NCBI GenBank assembly: GCA_044228505.1
Contig: JBGAUT010000013.1
Span: 1-64,000 of the forward strand
DNA from: JAEUKA01 sp044228505
GTDB taxonomy: Bacteria; Myxococcota_A; Polyangia; Palsa-1104; JAEUJZ01
DNA length: 64,000 bases
Direction of reading: 5' to 3'
This document shows, piece after piece, positions 45,161 through 54,120 of this stretch. Under the pieces are notes generated by a model. That model was not told the origin of the DNA. It did no database searches and saw only the letters and a list, made by a program, of their open reading frames with translations. The translations under genes and the position numbers were made by a program. The first letter of the stretch is position 1, and every line of letters starts with the position of its first letter.

Positions 45161-46432
45161 CTACAGCGACTCTACAAATGCCGTCAGGGCTGCGCGCTCT
45201 GCTGCTGGCAGGGTGACTCCAAAGGAATGACCAAGCACCGAACCGGGGCCGTGCATTCCTTCGCGATAGGAGTCCAACAATCGTTCTGGATCGAGCACCG
45301 ACCGCACACTGGACAGCGCGCCATGATGAAAGAACTGATGCCGGGTGCGAGCTCCGAGCAGGGACGGTGTGCGATAATAGCCAGTACCTCGCTCTGTGCT
45401 CACACCGAGAGCGGGATCAGTGGCGATGGTGGACAGCGCCACGGGATCTCCGGCGTACGAGGGAGGCTGGTGACAGCGAGCGCAGTGTTGCGCAAACAGG
45501 ACTTCGCCCGTGCCTCCACCTGGTGCAGCCGGTGACGAATGCGACGAAGCGAGATCCCAGACATAGACCGCCAGTCCCAGCGCCACCTCAACGGGAGGAC
45601 GTACCCCTTCCTGGTAGGTCGTGACCAGCAGCGTCTCGATGCGAAGGGCGAGCGCGAACAGATCGTTGCGCAAGGTTGCATCATGATGAAGGAAGCGCTG
45701 AGAAGCGACGTTCCGCAGATCAGGAATCGCCGCCGGGTTGTCGATACCGTCGGGGCTGGTGTCCAATCGACCCGTCCCCCAGCGCAGCGGTGGACCATCA
45801 ATCTGACCACTGGCATCCGCTCCGAGTTTGCCCAGATCGAGCGATTCATTGGCGGCCCCAGCAGCAATTTGGGTCCGATCTCCCGGAGCTGCATGACAGG
45901 TCGCGCAGGTGGTCGCTAGCCGCTGTGAACCATCTGGAAGTGAGACCTCCAGGAGTCCACCAAGTTGCCGCTCTCCCGTCGGTATGATGCCAGTCCAAAG
46001 TCCATAATCACGAGCCACAGAGGGTTCTTTGCGAACCCGATCAAATCCGGAAACAAGTTGTGCTGGATAATGGAAAAATGCACGCTGTCCGATCGACCAC
46101 AGCGCGGCACGGAGCGCATGTTCCTCGGCACCGTCCTCACCCGGGCGCGGGAGACTCGGTTCAAGTGATGCTTCCCGAGCACTAGCGGAACCGTCCGCCA
46201 AAATAACCGCCGTCCTCGGCGCAAACACCGGTAGTCGCAGCCAACCATCACCGGTCAGCCCATAGTGAGAGAGCCGCAGCCGGGCATACTCATTGTCTTG
46301 CGAAAGCAACGCACTCTGTAGCCGCTCGCGACGAAAATGGGGTGCATCTAGGAATTGGCGCAGGGGCAAAGTGGGCTCTGCGCAGCCACTGCCCAAGCAC
46401 AACCCAATCACCGCAGCCCAGCCGCCCCGCAT
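45161..46432 (-). CDS. Di-heme cytochrome c lipoprotein
   Basis: A 423-aa exported protein. The start MRGGWAAVIGLCLGSGCAEP gives a lipoprotein signal with Cys at 17. Two heme-attachment motifs are visible, CATCH (about 190) and CARCH (about 320), and the surrounding HHDATLRNDLF and HHGAL segments are like those of di-heme peroxidase (MauG/CcpA) relatives. It probably handles electrons or peroxide at the outer face. The ATG at 46432 lies 2 bp after the stop of the upstream Cys-rich lipoprotein gene, so they form an operon. It is convergent with the kinase gene (21 bp gap). Confidence 0.87.
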   Translation of the reverse strand: MRGGWAAVIGLCLGSGCAEPTLPLRQFLDAPHFRRERLQSALLSQDNEYARLRLSHYGLTGDGWLRLPVFAPRTAVILADGSASAREASLEPSLPRPGEDGAEEHALRAALWSIGQRAFFHYPAQLVSGFDRVRKEPSVARDYGLWTGIIPTGERQLGGLLEVSLPDGSQRLATTCATCHAAPGDRTQIAAGAANESLDLGKLGADASGQIDGPPLRWGTGRLDTSPDGIDNPAAIPDLRNVASQRFLHHDATLRNDLFALALRIETLLVTTYQEGVRPPVEVALGLAVYVWDLASSHSSPAAPGGGTGEVLFAQHCARCHQPPSYAGDPVALSTIATDPALGVSTERGTGYYRTPSLLGARTRHQFFHHGALSSVRSVLDPERLLDSYREGMHGPGSVLGHSFGVTLPAAERAALTAFVESL

Positions 46433-46434
46433 CG

Positions 46435-47031
46435 CTAGCCAGCACAAAGAGACGTGCTGCACTGCCAGATTCCCGCTGCTGGATTGTAAGCACAGTAGCC
46501 TGGGAATCCACCGCTGGTGGCACACTCTGCATCATCGACACAGGTGTCACGGCTGGTATGACAATAGTAGGCGACCACTCCGCTGTAGCTCCCACAGGAA
46601 CCGAACGAGGGAGAGCACGCGCCCCCCGTTCCACAGTCGGCATCGGTGCGACAGTTGCCTTCACTGAGACAGTGGTTGGTGGCCAAGCTGGCCGAGGTGG
46701 CAGCCGCTCTGCATTCACAGACCTTGCCACCGCAGACGCTGTCATCAAAACAGGTATCGTAGGAACAGATGGTACCGATTCGACTCGGCACACAGCGGCC
46801 ATTTTGGCCTTTGCTGCTGTCCTTGCAGTCCGCGTCACTTGTGCACTGACTCATGCCGCCACCGCTCATCGTCACCCCAGCAGGACGAGTCATCGAGCAG
46901 GCAGCAGGACTTGCCCGATGGAGGAGCGGAGGATGAGGAGGCTTGGTCGGAATCTCTGGCGTACAGCCCAGCGATAAACAAGCAACCGAAATGAATGAAA
47001 GAACCCAGCATGTTCGCGTTGGAGAAGTCAT
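46435..47031 (-). CDS. Cys-rich lipoprotein
   Basis: A 198-aa protein with a lipoprotein signal (MTSPTRTCWVLSFISVACLS, lipobox LSLGC, Cys 23). The mature part has about 20 cysteines in repeated motifs such as CTSDADCKDSSKGQNGRC, CRTDADCGTGGACS and CVDDAECATSGGFPGYC. These 'C-x-x-D-x-x-C' knots are common in secreted myxobacterial proteins and should form disulfide-linked modules. It is followed 2 bp later by the di-heme cytochrome gene. The earlier in-frame ATG at 47178 would only add an unlikely leader. No function can be assigned. Confidence 0.85.
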   Translation of the reverse strand: MTSPTRTCWVLSFISVACLSLGCTPEIPTKPPHPPLLHRASPAACSMTRPAGVTMSGGGMSQCTSDADCKDSSKGQNGRCVPSRIGTICSYDTCFDDSVCGGKVCECRAAATSASLATNHCLSEGNCRTDADCGTGGACSPSFGSCGSYSGVVAYYCHTSRDTCVDDAECATSGGFPGYCAYNPAAGIWQCSTSLCAG

Positions 47032-47211
47032 GTGCCCATGATACGCGATGAACGGGAGACATGGTGCGAACTTCCAGCGCTGATTTTCCCCAGCTTTCTT
47101 CCACCCTGCGAAGGAATCCATCACTCGCCCATTCCCGAGGCCATTGGCGCTTGTTGCCGACGGAAATCCATGCGACAATGATCCAGCTTGCGTCTATCGA
47201 AAGGAATCCCA

Positions 47212-48138
47212 ATGTCGATTATGAAGTACTCTGGTTCTTTCGCTCTGTATGCCGCACTCTGTATCGTTAGTAGCTGTAACGGTGTCTCTACCTCATCCGA
47301 TGGTGGCACTCCTTCCGAAAATGAGGTCGCCTGCAAGTTGAGCTACAGCGGGTTCAATAGCAGTCCGAAAGTGAACGCCACCAGTACCTGGGCCTGGACC
47401 TGCACCACAACCACTCGGCTCATGACCGGCAACGGCATTCCTGATCACAGCGTAGTCGGCGGCAACTTCGCTACGCCGATTTCAGCTCAGAACCTCTCTG
47501 TCACCTTCCCGAAAGCCCCCGCGATCACGTCTCAAACCGGGACAGCACTGGTCCGTAAGCCGTATGGTTACGCGTTCAATTCGGTCAAATTCGATCCGGC
47601 CACTGATGGAACCTGTGCCAGTACGGCGACCTCGACCGCACCCGGTGGCGGCTGCGTGGCCGTCATGGGCAGAGACCCTTGGAACTTGGAAGCGCTCGGT
47701 GGAGCCTTCGCGTTCGGTGCCGATGAAAACAACGCGCACGTGCAACCGAACGGACAGTATCACTACCATGGGATGCCAGAAGGTACGCTGGCCAAGACCG
47801 GCAAAGCGGTCACGCTGGTGGGTTTTGCGATGGACGGATTCCCGGTGTATGCCCGCTATGGGTACACCACCGCAACGGATGCAAGCTCTGCCGTCAAAGT
47901 GGTCACCCCAAGCTACCGCAAGAAAGCAACTCCAGATGCGGGCCGTCCTTCGACGACGACGTTTCCGATGGGAACCTTTACCCAGGACTATGAATACGCG
48001 GCTGGATCGGGCGACCTAGATGAGTGCAACGGTCGAACCGGAGTCACGCCAGACTTCCCAAACGGAACCTACCACTACTACATCACCGACACCTTTCCGT
48101 TCATCCAGCGCTGTTTGAAGGGCACGCCACTGCAATAG
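47212..48138 (+). CDS. YHYH-domain secreted protein
   Basis: A 308-aa exported protein. The signal ends ALCIVSSCNG (likely lipoprotein, Cys about 20). The YHYH domain is visible as QYHYHGMPEGTL, followed by LVGFAMDGFPVYARYGY and at the C-terminus NGTYHYYITDTFPFIQRC. Such proteins are found in secreted or surface fractions of several phyla; function not established. AAGGAA lies 5-6 nt before the ATG at 47212; the ATG at 47221 is possible. Convergent with the chitinase gene (22 bp gap). Confidence 0.88.
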   Translation: MSIMKYSGSFALYAALCIVSSCNGVSTSSDGGTPSENEVACKLSYSGFNSSPKVNATSTWAWTCTTTTRLMTGNGIPDHSVVGGNFATPISAQNLSVTFPKAPAITSQTGTALVRKPYGYAFNSVKFDPATDGTCASTATSTAPGGGCVAVMGRDPWNLEALGGAFAFGADENNAHVQPNGQYHYHGMPEGTLAKTGKAVTLVGFAMDGFPVYARYGYTTATDASSAVKVVTPSYRKKATPDAGRPSTTTFPMGTFTQDYEYAAGSGDLDECNGRTGVTPDFPNGTYHYYITDTFPFIQRCLKGTPLQ

Positions 48139-48160
48139 GCAACGGCGGTACTCGGATTGC

Positions 48161-49057
48161 TTAGTAGCTCTTCATCTTGTCGCAGGTCAGATTCGTGCCG
48201 GGTGTGGTTCCAAGGAGCTGCACGTACCGCTGATAGAAGCCGATGCGATCGGTCACTTGGGCGGGGGTCGGCTGGTTGCATTCAATGCCACCGTTGATGA
48301 TGTTCACCGTGAGGCCAAAGCCCGCGACGCGGCCCGCCGTCATATCGGCAGCCGTCGGAACATAGCGTCCGGTCATCACATCATGACACGAGGGTTTGGG
48401 ACTCTGTGGTGTCATCCAGAACCACAGTGCCGTCTTGAACGCCAGCGCCGCATCCATCGCCACCAGCTCAGGAGTACTCAGCAGATCGACTCCTAACGCT
48501 TTTCCCGCTTGTCCGTAGTTATAGTTCCAGGAAATTTGGATGGGACCACGACCGAAGTACTTCTTGCCCGCCTTGCAGGGCCACTCCACGCTCGGAGAGC
48601 AGTAGTCAGGCAGCGTCTTTGGATCGACCGTGGCTCCTTCATTGATCCAGCATAGACCCCAGGAATATGGACCGTCAGGCGCGGTGGCCCAGCCACCTGT
48701 GGTTTCGTGCGAGATGTTGGCCAAAAACGCAGCGACCTCGCGCCGCCGGTCGTCGCTGGTACCCTGCCCCGCAAAGTCCGGATATAGCTGCGCAGCGCTG
48801 ACAAACGCTTGGTAGGTATAAAAGGAACCCTGACAGGGAGACGTGCCGCGATGAAGGAAAATCTGATCGAACACGGCCTGGGTGATGAGCGACGTTACCT
48901 GGCTCTGTGAACTGCCGCCATCGTCGCCACCGACCATTCCACCATCGGTTAAACTGGGGTCGGTTGGGGGTCCGCCCCCCGGACTCCCTCCCTGACATCC
49001 CAGGTCACACAGGCCAGCACACAAAAAGACTCCCCACACAGCATTCCGGATCGACAT
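48161..49057 (-). CDS. GH19 chitinase-like lipoprotein
   Basis: A 298-aa protein with a lipoprotein signal (MSIRNAVWGVFLCAGLCDLG, Cys 21) and a Gly/Pro/Asp linker. The rest is a glycoside hydrolase 19 domain: the catalytic Glu region AAFLANISHETTGGW, the second acid around KYFGRGPIQISWNYNYGQAG, and the end VNIINGGIEC. It cleaves chitin or related beta-1,4-linked polymers outside the cell, consistent with a predatory or scavenging life. GGGAGGGAAG precedes the ATG at 49057. A single gene on the minus strand. Confidence 0.93.
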   Translation of the reverse strand: MSIRNAVWGVFLCAGLCDLGCQGGSPGGGPPTDPSLTDGGMVGGDDGGSSQSQVTSLITQAVFDQIFLHRGTSPCQGSFYTYQAFVSAAQLYPDFAGQGTSDDRRREVAAFLANISHETTGGWATAPDGPYSWGLCWINEGATVDPKTLPDYCSPSVEWPCKAGKKYFGRGPIQISWNYNYGQAGKALGVDLLSTPELVAMDAALAFKTALWFWMTPQSPKPSCHDVMTGRYVPTAADMTAGRVAGFGLTVNIINGGIECNQPTPAQVTDRIGFYQRYVQLLGTTPGTNLTCDKMKSY

Positions 49058-49146
49058 CGGCTTCCCTCCCACTTGGTCCGAGTACGTAGGCACTCGACCC
49101 AAGTGTAAAGGAAGCGCGACCTATGTAAAGGGAGCACTACGTGCGC

Positions 49147-50712
49147 TCAGAGCCTCTTGCCGCCCGCTGCCAGTCCTTCCAGAAACGGACCAAATCCCTG
49201 AAGCGCCGTTCGCTGCAGATACAGCATCATGCCGCGAGTTCCACCAAGCTCTGTGCCACCGCCGGCTCGACCCGGACCGCCATGCAGAAGGTGCGGCATC
49301 ACCGTCCCTGGAGGCACAAAGGTTCCGGCGACTTTCTCACTCCCGATGCAGACCCGACCATGGTACGGAGCGAGCCCAAGCACGGTGTCCGTGAGAAACG
49401 TCTTGTCGTCGCTGTACACGCTTGCGACAAGACCCCCTTCACCCCGCGCCGCAAGAGCGATCACCTGCTCCGAACTGCTGTAAGGAATCACGGTGGCAAC
49501 AGGTCCAAAGACCTCATGCTCATGCACCGCGTGGAGTGACTCCCCCTCTGCAGCGACCAGCAGGGTCGGCATGACGAAGTACCCCTTGGTCGGATCGGTG
49601 CCATGCAGTTCCAGCTTGTCTGGACCCCCAAACACGATCTTGGCTTCCGTCGAGAGCTTACGAATCCCAGCGAGCGCATCGGCTTTCTGCTGCGCGGTCG
49701 AAAGCGGTCCAATGGTCACATCATCAAGATTGGGCGCACCCACCTTATGCTGACTAAGCCGGTCAATGAGATCCGCCACCACTGCATCGACTTGATCCTC
49801 TTTGACGAAGATGCGGCGAATCGCGGTGCACTTCTGTCCGGCCTTTTGGGTCAGTTCCTTGACCACGCAGCTCAGGAACAAATCGTAGGTTGGGTTGCCG
49901 GACTCAAGATCGGGACCACAGATGGCGAGGTTCAGGCTATCGGCCTCGACGTTGACCGGCACGCCTTTTTCCAGGACTCGGCGATGACCACGCAGCTTGG
50001 CGGCCGTGTCGGACGAACCGGTAAAGGCCACGACATCCTGCCCAGTCAGGTGATCAAACAGATCGCCCACGCTGCCGCAGATAAACTGCGCGGTGCCTTC
50101 GGGAAGTGCACCGCTCCCGAGCATCACCTCGAACATCCGATGGGCGAGCAGTGCCGTCGAGGTCGCCGGCTTGGCAATAAATGGCATCCCCGCAGCAATC
50201 GCGGTCGCGGCCTTTTCAGCAAGACCCCAGGCTGGAAAGTTGAAGGCGTTGATGTGAACCGCCACTCCGACTTTGGGAGTCAGGACATGCTGACCGGACA
50301 AACGTGATGAGCGGCCGAGTGCAATCGCCTCGCCATCCACCAGGTAGCGCGCATCCCCGAGCGACTTGCACAGCTCGGCGTAGTACGCAAAGGTCGCCGA
50401 AGCACCATCCACATCGAACTTCGCATCGGAGCGAGTGTTGCCCGCGTTCAATATTCCCAGGAGCAACAGCTCATCGCGATGAGCCACGATCGCATCGGCC
50501 AGCTTCTTGCAGATCAGGCCTCGTTCGGTAAACGTCAGCCGACGCAGCGCCGGACCACCGACCTCGCGACCCCAGCGCAACGCACCGGCCATGTCGAGTC
50601 CATCGGTACACGCTGCGGCGATGGGTTCCTCCGTGGTGGCATTGTGAAGCACTGCTGCCTTGCCATGCCCATTGACCCAGGCCCCCTTCAAAAAGCTCGT
50701 TAGCGTCTTCAT
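49147..50712 (-). CDS. Acyl-CoA semialdehyde dehydrogenase (BoxD/PaaZ-type)
   Basis: A 521-aa aldehyde dehydrogenase most like the ALDH half of PaaZ and the stand-alone BoxD, which oxidise ring-cleaved CoA semialdehydes in phenylacetate or benzoyl-CoA breakdown. It shows HINAFNFPAWGLAEKAATAI, VAFTGSSDTAAKLRGHRR, the catalytic Glu in NVEADSLNLAICG and the catalytic Cys in KAGQKCTAIRRIFV. No hydratase domain is fused and no other pathway gene is nearby. The ATG at 50712 has GGGAAG upstream; it could overlap with control of the GT2 gene 18 bp upstream on the same strand. Confidence 0.88.
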   Translation of the reverse strand: MKTLTSFLKGAWVNGHGKAAVLHNATTEEPIAAACTDGLDMAGALRWGREVGGPALRRLTFTERGLICKKLADAIVAHRDELLLLGILNAGNTRSDAKFDVDGASATFAYYAELCKSLGDARYLVDGEAIALGRSSRLSGQHVLTPKVGVAVHINAFNFPAWGLAEKAATAIAAGMPFIAKPATSTALLAHRMFEVMLGSGALPEGTAQFICGSVGDLFDHLTGQDVVAFTGSSDTAAKLRGHRRVLEKGVPVNVEADSLNLAICGPDLESGNPTYDLFLSCVVKELTQKAGQKCTAIRRIFVKEDQVDAVVADLIDRLSQHKVGAPNLDDVTIGPLSTAQQKADALAGIRKLSTEAKIVFGGPDKLELHGTDPTKGYFVMPTLLVAAEGESLHAVHEHEVFGPVATVIPYSSSEQVIALAARGEGGLVASVYSDDKTFLTDTVLGLAPYHGRVCIGSEKVAGTFVPPGTVMPHLLHGGPGRAGGGTELGGTRGMMLYLQRTALQGFGPFLEGLAAGGKRL

Positions 50713-50730
50713 GGTCTTCCCGTTTAACAA

Positions 50731-51477
50731 TTAGTGTGGATTCTGGATGCGGATGACGTAGGTCAACCGAGCGAGGTTCTTTAGCACGTTGGGTACCCGC
50801 TTAAACAGATTGATCGACGGAGGCCGCTTTTCGACGATGTGAACCGGGATTTCCTCGACTCGCTTGCCTTCACGCTGGGCCCGGATCACAAACTCCGAGG
50901 CAAACAGATCCTTGTCGACCACGCAGTGCGAGAGCGTATCGAGCAGCCGGTCGCGCCGAAACGCCTTGAGCCCGTGGGTATCGGTGCCGCGAAAATCGAG
51001 CAGAACCCGCAGCATACCGTTGATGGTCTGGGTCGCCGCCCGCCGCAGCAAAGGCCGCTTGTCATGCGCGCCGCTCATCGCTTTGGAGCCGACCACCATA
51101 TCGGCTTCGCCGCTCTTCAACAGGCGCAGTGCTCGCTCGTAAAAATCGACATCACAGAGGTCGATTTCGTCACACATGACGTAGGTACCACGCGCCCTTT
51201 CGATTCCCGACTTCATCGCCGCGCCGTAGTTGGGTCGCCCAAGCGAGTCGATGCGAACCTGTGGATAGCGCGTCGCCAACTCTTGGCCGAGCTGCACGGT
51301 CGCATCCGACGAGCCGTTTTCGCTCAGCAGGATTTCGTAGCTGCCCAGCTCAGGGGTGGTGGCCTGCGCAGTCTGCAAGCGATCAATCAAGTCAACGACG
51401 GCAGAATGCAGGATTCCCTCTTCGTTGTAGATGGGAATGACAATCGACACGAGCGGCGGCTGATCTGAGAAAGGCAT
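50731..51477 (-). CDS. Family 2 glycosyltransferase
   Basis: A 248-aa GT-A fold enzyme of the dolichol-phosphate-mannose-synthase type. It has SIVIPIYNEEGILHSAVVDL, the nucleotide site SENGSSDATVQ, RPNYGAAMKSGIERARG, and the DxD-like CDEIDLCDVDF. There is no membrane segment. Such enzymes load sugar onto a polyprenyl phosphate or glycolipid. It follows the FAD oxidoreductase with only 1 bp between the stop and the ATG, so the two are co-translated and probably act on the same lipid or polysaccharide. Confidence 0.9.
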   Translation of the reverse strand: MPFSDQPPLVSIVIPIYNEEGILHSAVVDLIDRLQTAQATTPELGSYEILLSENGSSDATVQLGQELATRYPQVRIDSLGRPNYGAAMKSGIERARGTYVMCDEIDLCDVDFYERALRLLKSGEADMVVGSKAMSGAHDKRPLLRRAATQTINGMLRVLLDFRGTDTHGLKAFRRDRLLDTLSHCVVDKDLFASEFVIRAQREGKRVEEIPVHIVEKRPPSINLFKRVPNVLKNLARLTYVIRIQNPH

Positions 51478-51478
51478 C

Positions 51479-52810
51479 TTACTTCTTCTTCACTTCACTC
51501 GAAGGTGAGGCGAGCTGCGCGGCGATTTCGCGACCGAGCATCAGACAGTCCTCCATCGAGTTATAGGTCCAAGAGCCGTAGCGCCCACGCGGATAGATGC
51601 CGTGGCTTTCCAAAAACGGCACCAGGGCCGCGAGCGCCGGGTAATAGTTTTCGTCGAAGACCACGTAGGCGTATTCGATCTCACGCAGGTCGGCAAACAG
51701 CAGGTCCTCTTTGCTATGGAGGATTCCCGCAGCGACGAGAGCGTCCAGCACCTCGGGCACGAGTCGAGCGACATCAATCGGCCCACGATCCGACAGTTCA
51801 ACGTAGAACGAACCGCAGCCCGCTGGGGCCATCGACGGCACCGCGTTTGAATACACCCCGACTCGGTAGAACGGGTACTTTTCCTCGGGAACGTACAGCC
51901 AGTGATAGTCCGAGCGCGGCGGAACTTTGGTCGCCACGTTCAGGTAACGAACCGGCGTGCAGCGCAGCCGATCCACCCAAGGACGCAGCGATTCGGGCAG
52001 ATCGATGATCCGCCGACACAGCTCGGGCAATGGCAGCGTCGCCACCATCGCCGAAAACTTCTGCCGCTCGCCCTCGATCGTCGCGGTGCGGGTCGAAAGC
52101 TCGATCTGTTCCAGCGCTGCCCCGCGATGCAGCCGCTCTTGCGGTAGCCGCTCGACGATGCGATGGACCAGCGTCTCGATTCCACCTTCGCGGGGATACA
52201 AAAAATGAGCGTTATAGCCAAGCTCTGGCGGCGTATCACCAACCGCCCCGCGCACGACGTCGGCCAGCTTGGGAATCGGCACAAATCGAGAACACCACGC
52301 TGCGGTAATTTCCGATGGATCGACGCCCCACAGCTTGCGGTTATACGGCAGCATGAAGTGCCGCGAGATCCCTTTGCCAAAGCGCTTTTCGCAAAAATCG
52401 GCAAAGTTCTGCGCGGGCTGCTGGGAGCGAGGATCGCCTTGTGACTCGATAAAGCCGAGCAGACACTCGCTGATGACCGCCGGTGGCAAGCCAAACAGGT
52501 TCGCTTGAAACGGATATCGGGTCAGCGCCCCGCTCGAAAAGATCCGCGCCTTGCGAGCTACTTTGGTGAGCGCATGGCCAGGCCGGTCATCGGGAAACAG
52601 CTCGCCAACCAGCGACATAATCCCCGGATCGCGCAGGTGCAGCCAGTGCCCGGTCTTGTCGAAGTAAAATCCATCTCGACACTCCGTGCGAGCGTGACCG
52701 CCGGGGCGGGTGTCTTTTTCGTAGAGCCGCCACTGCACCGACGCGGGCAGATGAAGAGCCGTCGAGAGCCCCGTAAGCCCACCACCCACAATCAGCACCG
52801 CGTCGTCCAT
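51479..52810 (-). CDS. FAD-dependent amine oxidase-like oxidoreductase
   Basis: A 443-aa flavoprotein. The dinucleotide-binding motif is at the very N-terminus (DAVLIVGGGLTGLSTALHLP; LYEKDTRPGGHARTE), with further features HWLHLRDPGIM, NRKLWGVDPSEITAAWCSRF and YSNAVPSM. This is the pattern of protoporphyrinogen-oxidase/UDP-galactopyranose-mutase-like proteins often clustered with glycosyltransferases. The ATG at 52810 starts directly at the FAD motif. The following GT2 gene is 1 bp away. The substrate is probably a sugar nucleotide or polyprenyl compound; not certain. Confidence 0.88.
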   Translation of the reverse strand: MDDAVLIVGGGLTGLSTALHLPASVQWRLYEKDTRPGGHARTECRDGFYFDKTGHWLHLRDPGIMSLVGELFPDDRPGHALTKVARKARIFSSGALTRYPFQANLFGLPPAVISECLLGFIESQGDPRSQQPAQNFADFCEKRFGKGISRHFMLPYNRKLWGVDPSEITAAWCSRFVPIPKLADVVRGAVGDTPPELGYNAHFLYPREGGIETLVHRIVERLPQERLHRGAALEQIELSTRTATIEGERQKFSAMVATLPLPELCRRIIDLPESLRPWVDRLRCTPVRYLNVATKVPPRSDYHWLYVPEEKYPFYRVGVYSNAVPSMAPAGCGSFYVELSDRGPIDVARLVPEVLDALVAAGILHSKEDLLFADLREIEYAYVVFDENYYPALAALVPFLESHGIYPRGRYGSWTYNSMEDCLMLGREIAAQLASPSSEVKKK

Positions 52811-52965
52811 GTCTCTTCGGCTAGTACCATGGCGAGGGCCTGCTCGGCAACGGAAACGACACCGACTCATCGGCACCTCCGACACTGTGCGTCGTGGGCG
52901 CAATCTGGGCTCTCGGTTCGCGCTTGATTTGCCGCTTGCCTGCCATCTCTCGCATCATAAGAACC

Positions 52966-54036
52966 ATGGCCGCTGAAACTGGATCGCCCGCTGCATCGCA
53001 GTCACCTAACGCGCCACCATCGGTTCCAAATGAAAGCCTTTTTCGTCGCTGGAGTCGGCGACTTGTCACGATTCCGCTGGTCTTTTCTGCCACTCTATTG
53101 TTGGTCTGTGCGCTGCCGCTCTTGCTGGTCGTCACCGTGCTGGGTGACTTGGTTCGCGGTCGGTTCGTCCTCACCCGAGGGCTGCTTTTTTTTGTGACCG
53201 TTCTGTGCCTGGAGTCATTGGCCCTCTGCGGCGTGACGCTGCTGTGGCTGATAAACCTCCTTTTGCGCGATGCCAAGTGGTTCGAGCAGTGCAATCGACT
53301 GGCGCAGACGCTGTGGACCGCCGGTCTGTATCGCGCCGGAGAGCGACTGTTTTCCATGACCACTCACATCGAGGGCACCATCCCGCCCAATCGCGTGGAT
53401 GCGCCTCCGCTGCTGGTGTTTGTTCGCCACAGCAGTACCGCAGATACCGTGCTTCCGGTCTTGATTCTGGCTCCGCTTGGCTATCGACTCCGCTACGTGT
53501 TGAAGCGCGAACTCCTGCTGGATCCCTGTCTGGACATCGTGGGGCAACGACTGCGCAACTATTTCGTGGCACGGGGTGGAAAGGAGACCGAACAAGACCT
53601 ACTTGGCGTCGCGAGGCTCGCCACGGATCTGACTCCTCAAGACGCGCTGGTGATCTATCCGGAAGGCACCCGCTTTACCGCAGAAAAGCGTCAGCGAATC
53701 CTCCATCGACTCCGCCAAAGCGGTCCGGCGGATGCTCTTGCACTGGCCGAATCGTTGCAGCACACCCTGCCCCCCCTTCAGCGTGGACCCCTGCATCTAC
53801 TGGAACAAAATCGTGGCGCCGATCTGCTGCTCATCGGACACTCCGGACTCGAACCGGCCGGCTCACTAACCGAGATGCTGCATGGCAAGCTGATCGGCCA
53901 AACCGTCCGCGTCCGCCTGGAGCACATTCCTTTCGCGAGCTTGCCCAAAGACCCTACCGCCCAACGTCAATTCCTGGGCGATAAGTGGAAGACCATCGAT
54001 GCCTTCATCGGGGAGTCGCATCACTTGAGCGAGTAG
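52966..54036 (+). CDS. PlsC-like acyltransferase
   Basis: A 356-aa membrane-bound acyltransferase. A Ser/Pro-rich leader is followed by two or three hydrophobic segments (about 30-110; VTIPLVFSATLLLVCALPLL is the clearest). The acyltransferase motifs are VRHSSTADTVLPVLI (HxxxxD, here H-S-S-T-A-D) and IYPEGTRFT (block III). It probably esterifies lysophosphatidic acid or a related lipid. The ATG at 52966 is favoured over the frame start at 52894 because the leader before it overlaps the divergent gene. Divergent from the FAD oxidoreductase, so the two may share regulation. Confidence 0.88.
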   Translation: MAAETGSPAASQSPNAPPSVPNESLFRRWSRRLVTIPLVFSATLLLVCALPLLLVVTVLGDLVRGRFVLTRGLLFFVTVLCLESLALCGVTLLWLINLLLRDAKWFEQCNRLAQTLWTAGLYRAGERLFSMTTHIEGTIPPNRVDAPPLLVFVRHSSTADTVLPVLILAPLGYRLRYVLKRELLLDPCLDIVGQRLRNYFVARGGKETEQDLLGVARLATDLTPQDALVIYPEGTRFTAEKRQRILHRLRQSGPADALALAESLQHTLPPLQRGPLHLLEQNRGADLLLIGHSGLEPAGSLTEMLHGKLIGQTVRVRLEHIPFASLPKDPTAQRQFLGDKWKTIDAFIGESHHLSE

Positions 54037-54120
54037 TGGCCCCGAGCAGTCAGTTCCAGCGCGGACTTGTTACTTCCTGATTCCGTACGCCGTGCGGTTC
54101 GTGGTACTCGACGCGCTTCC

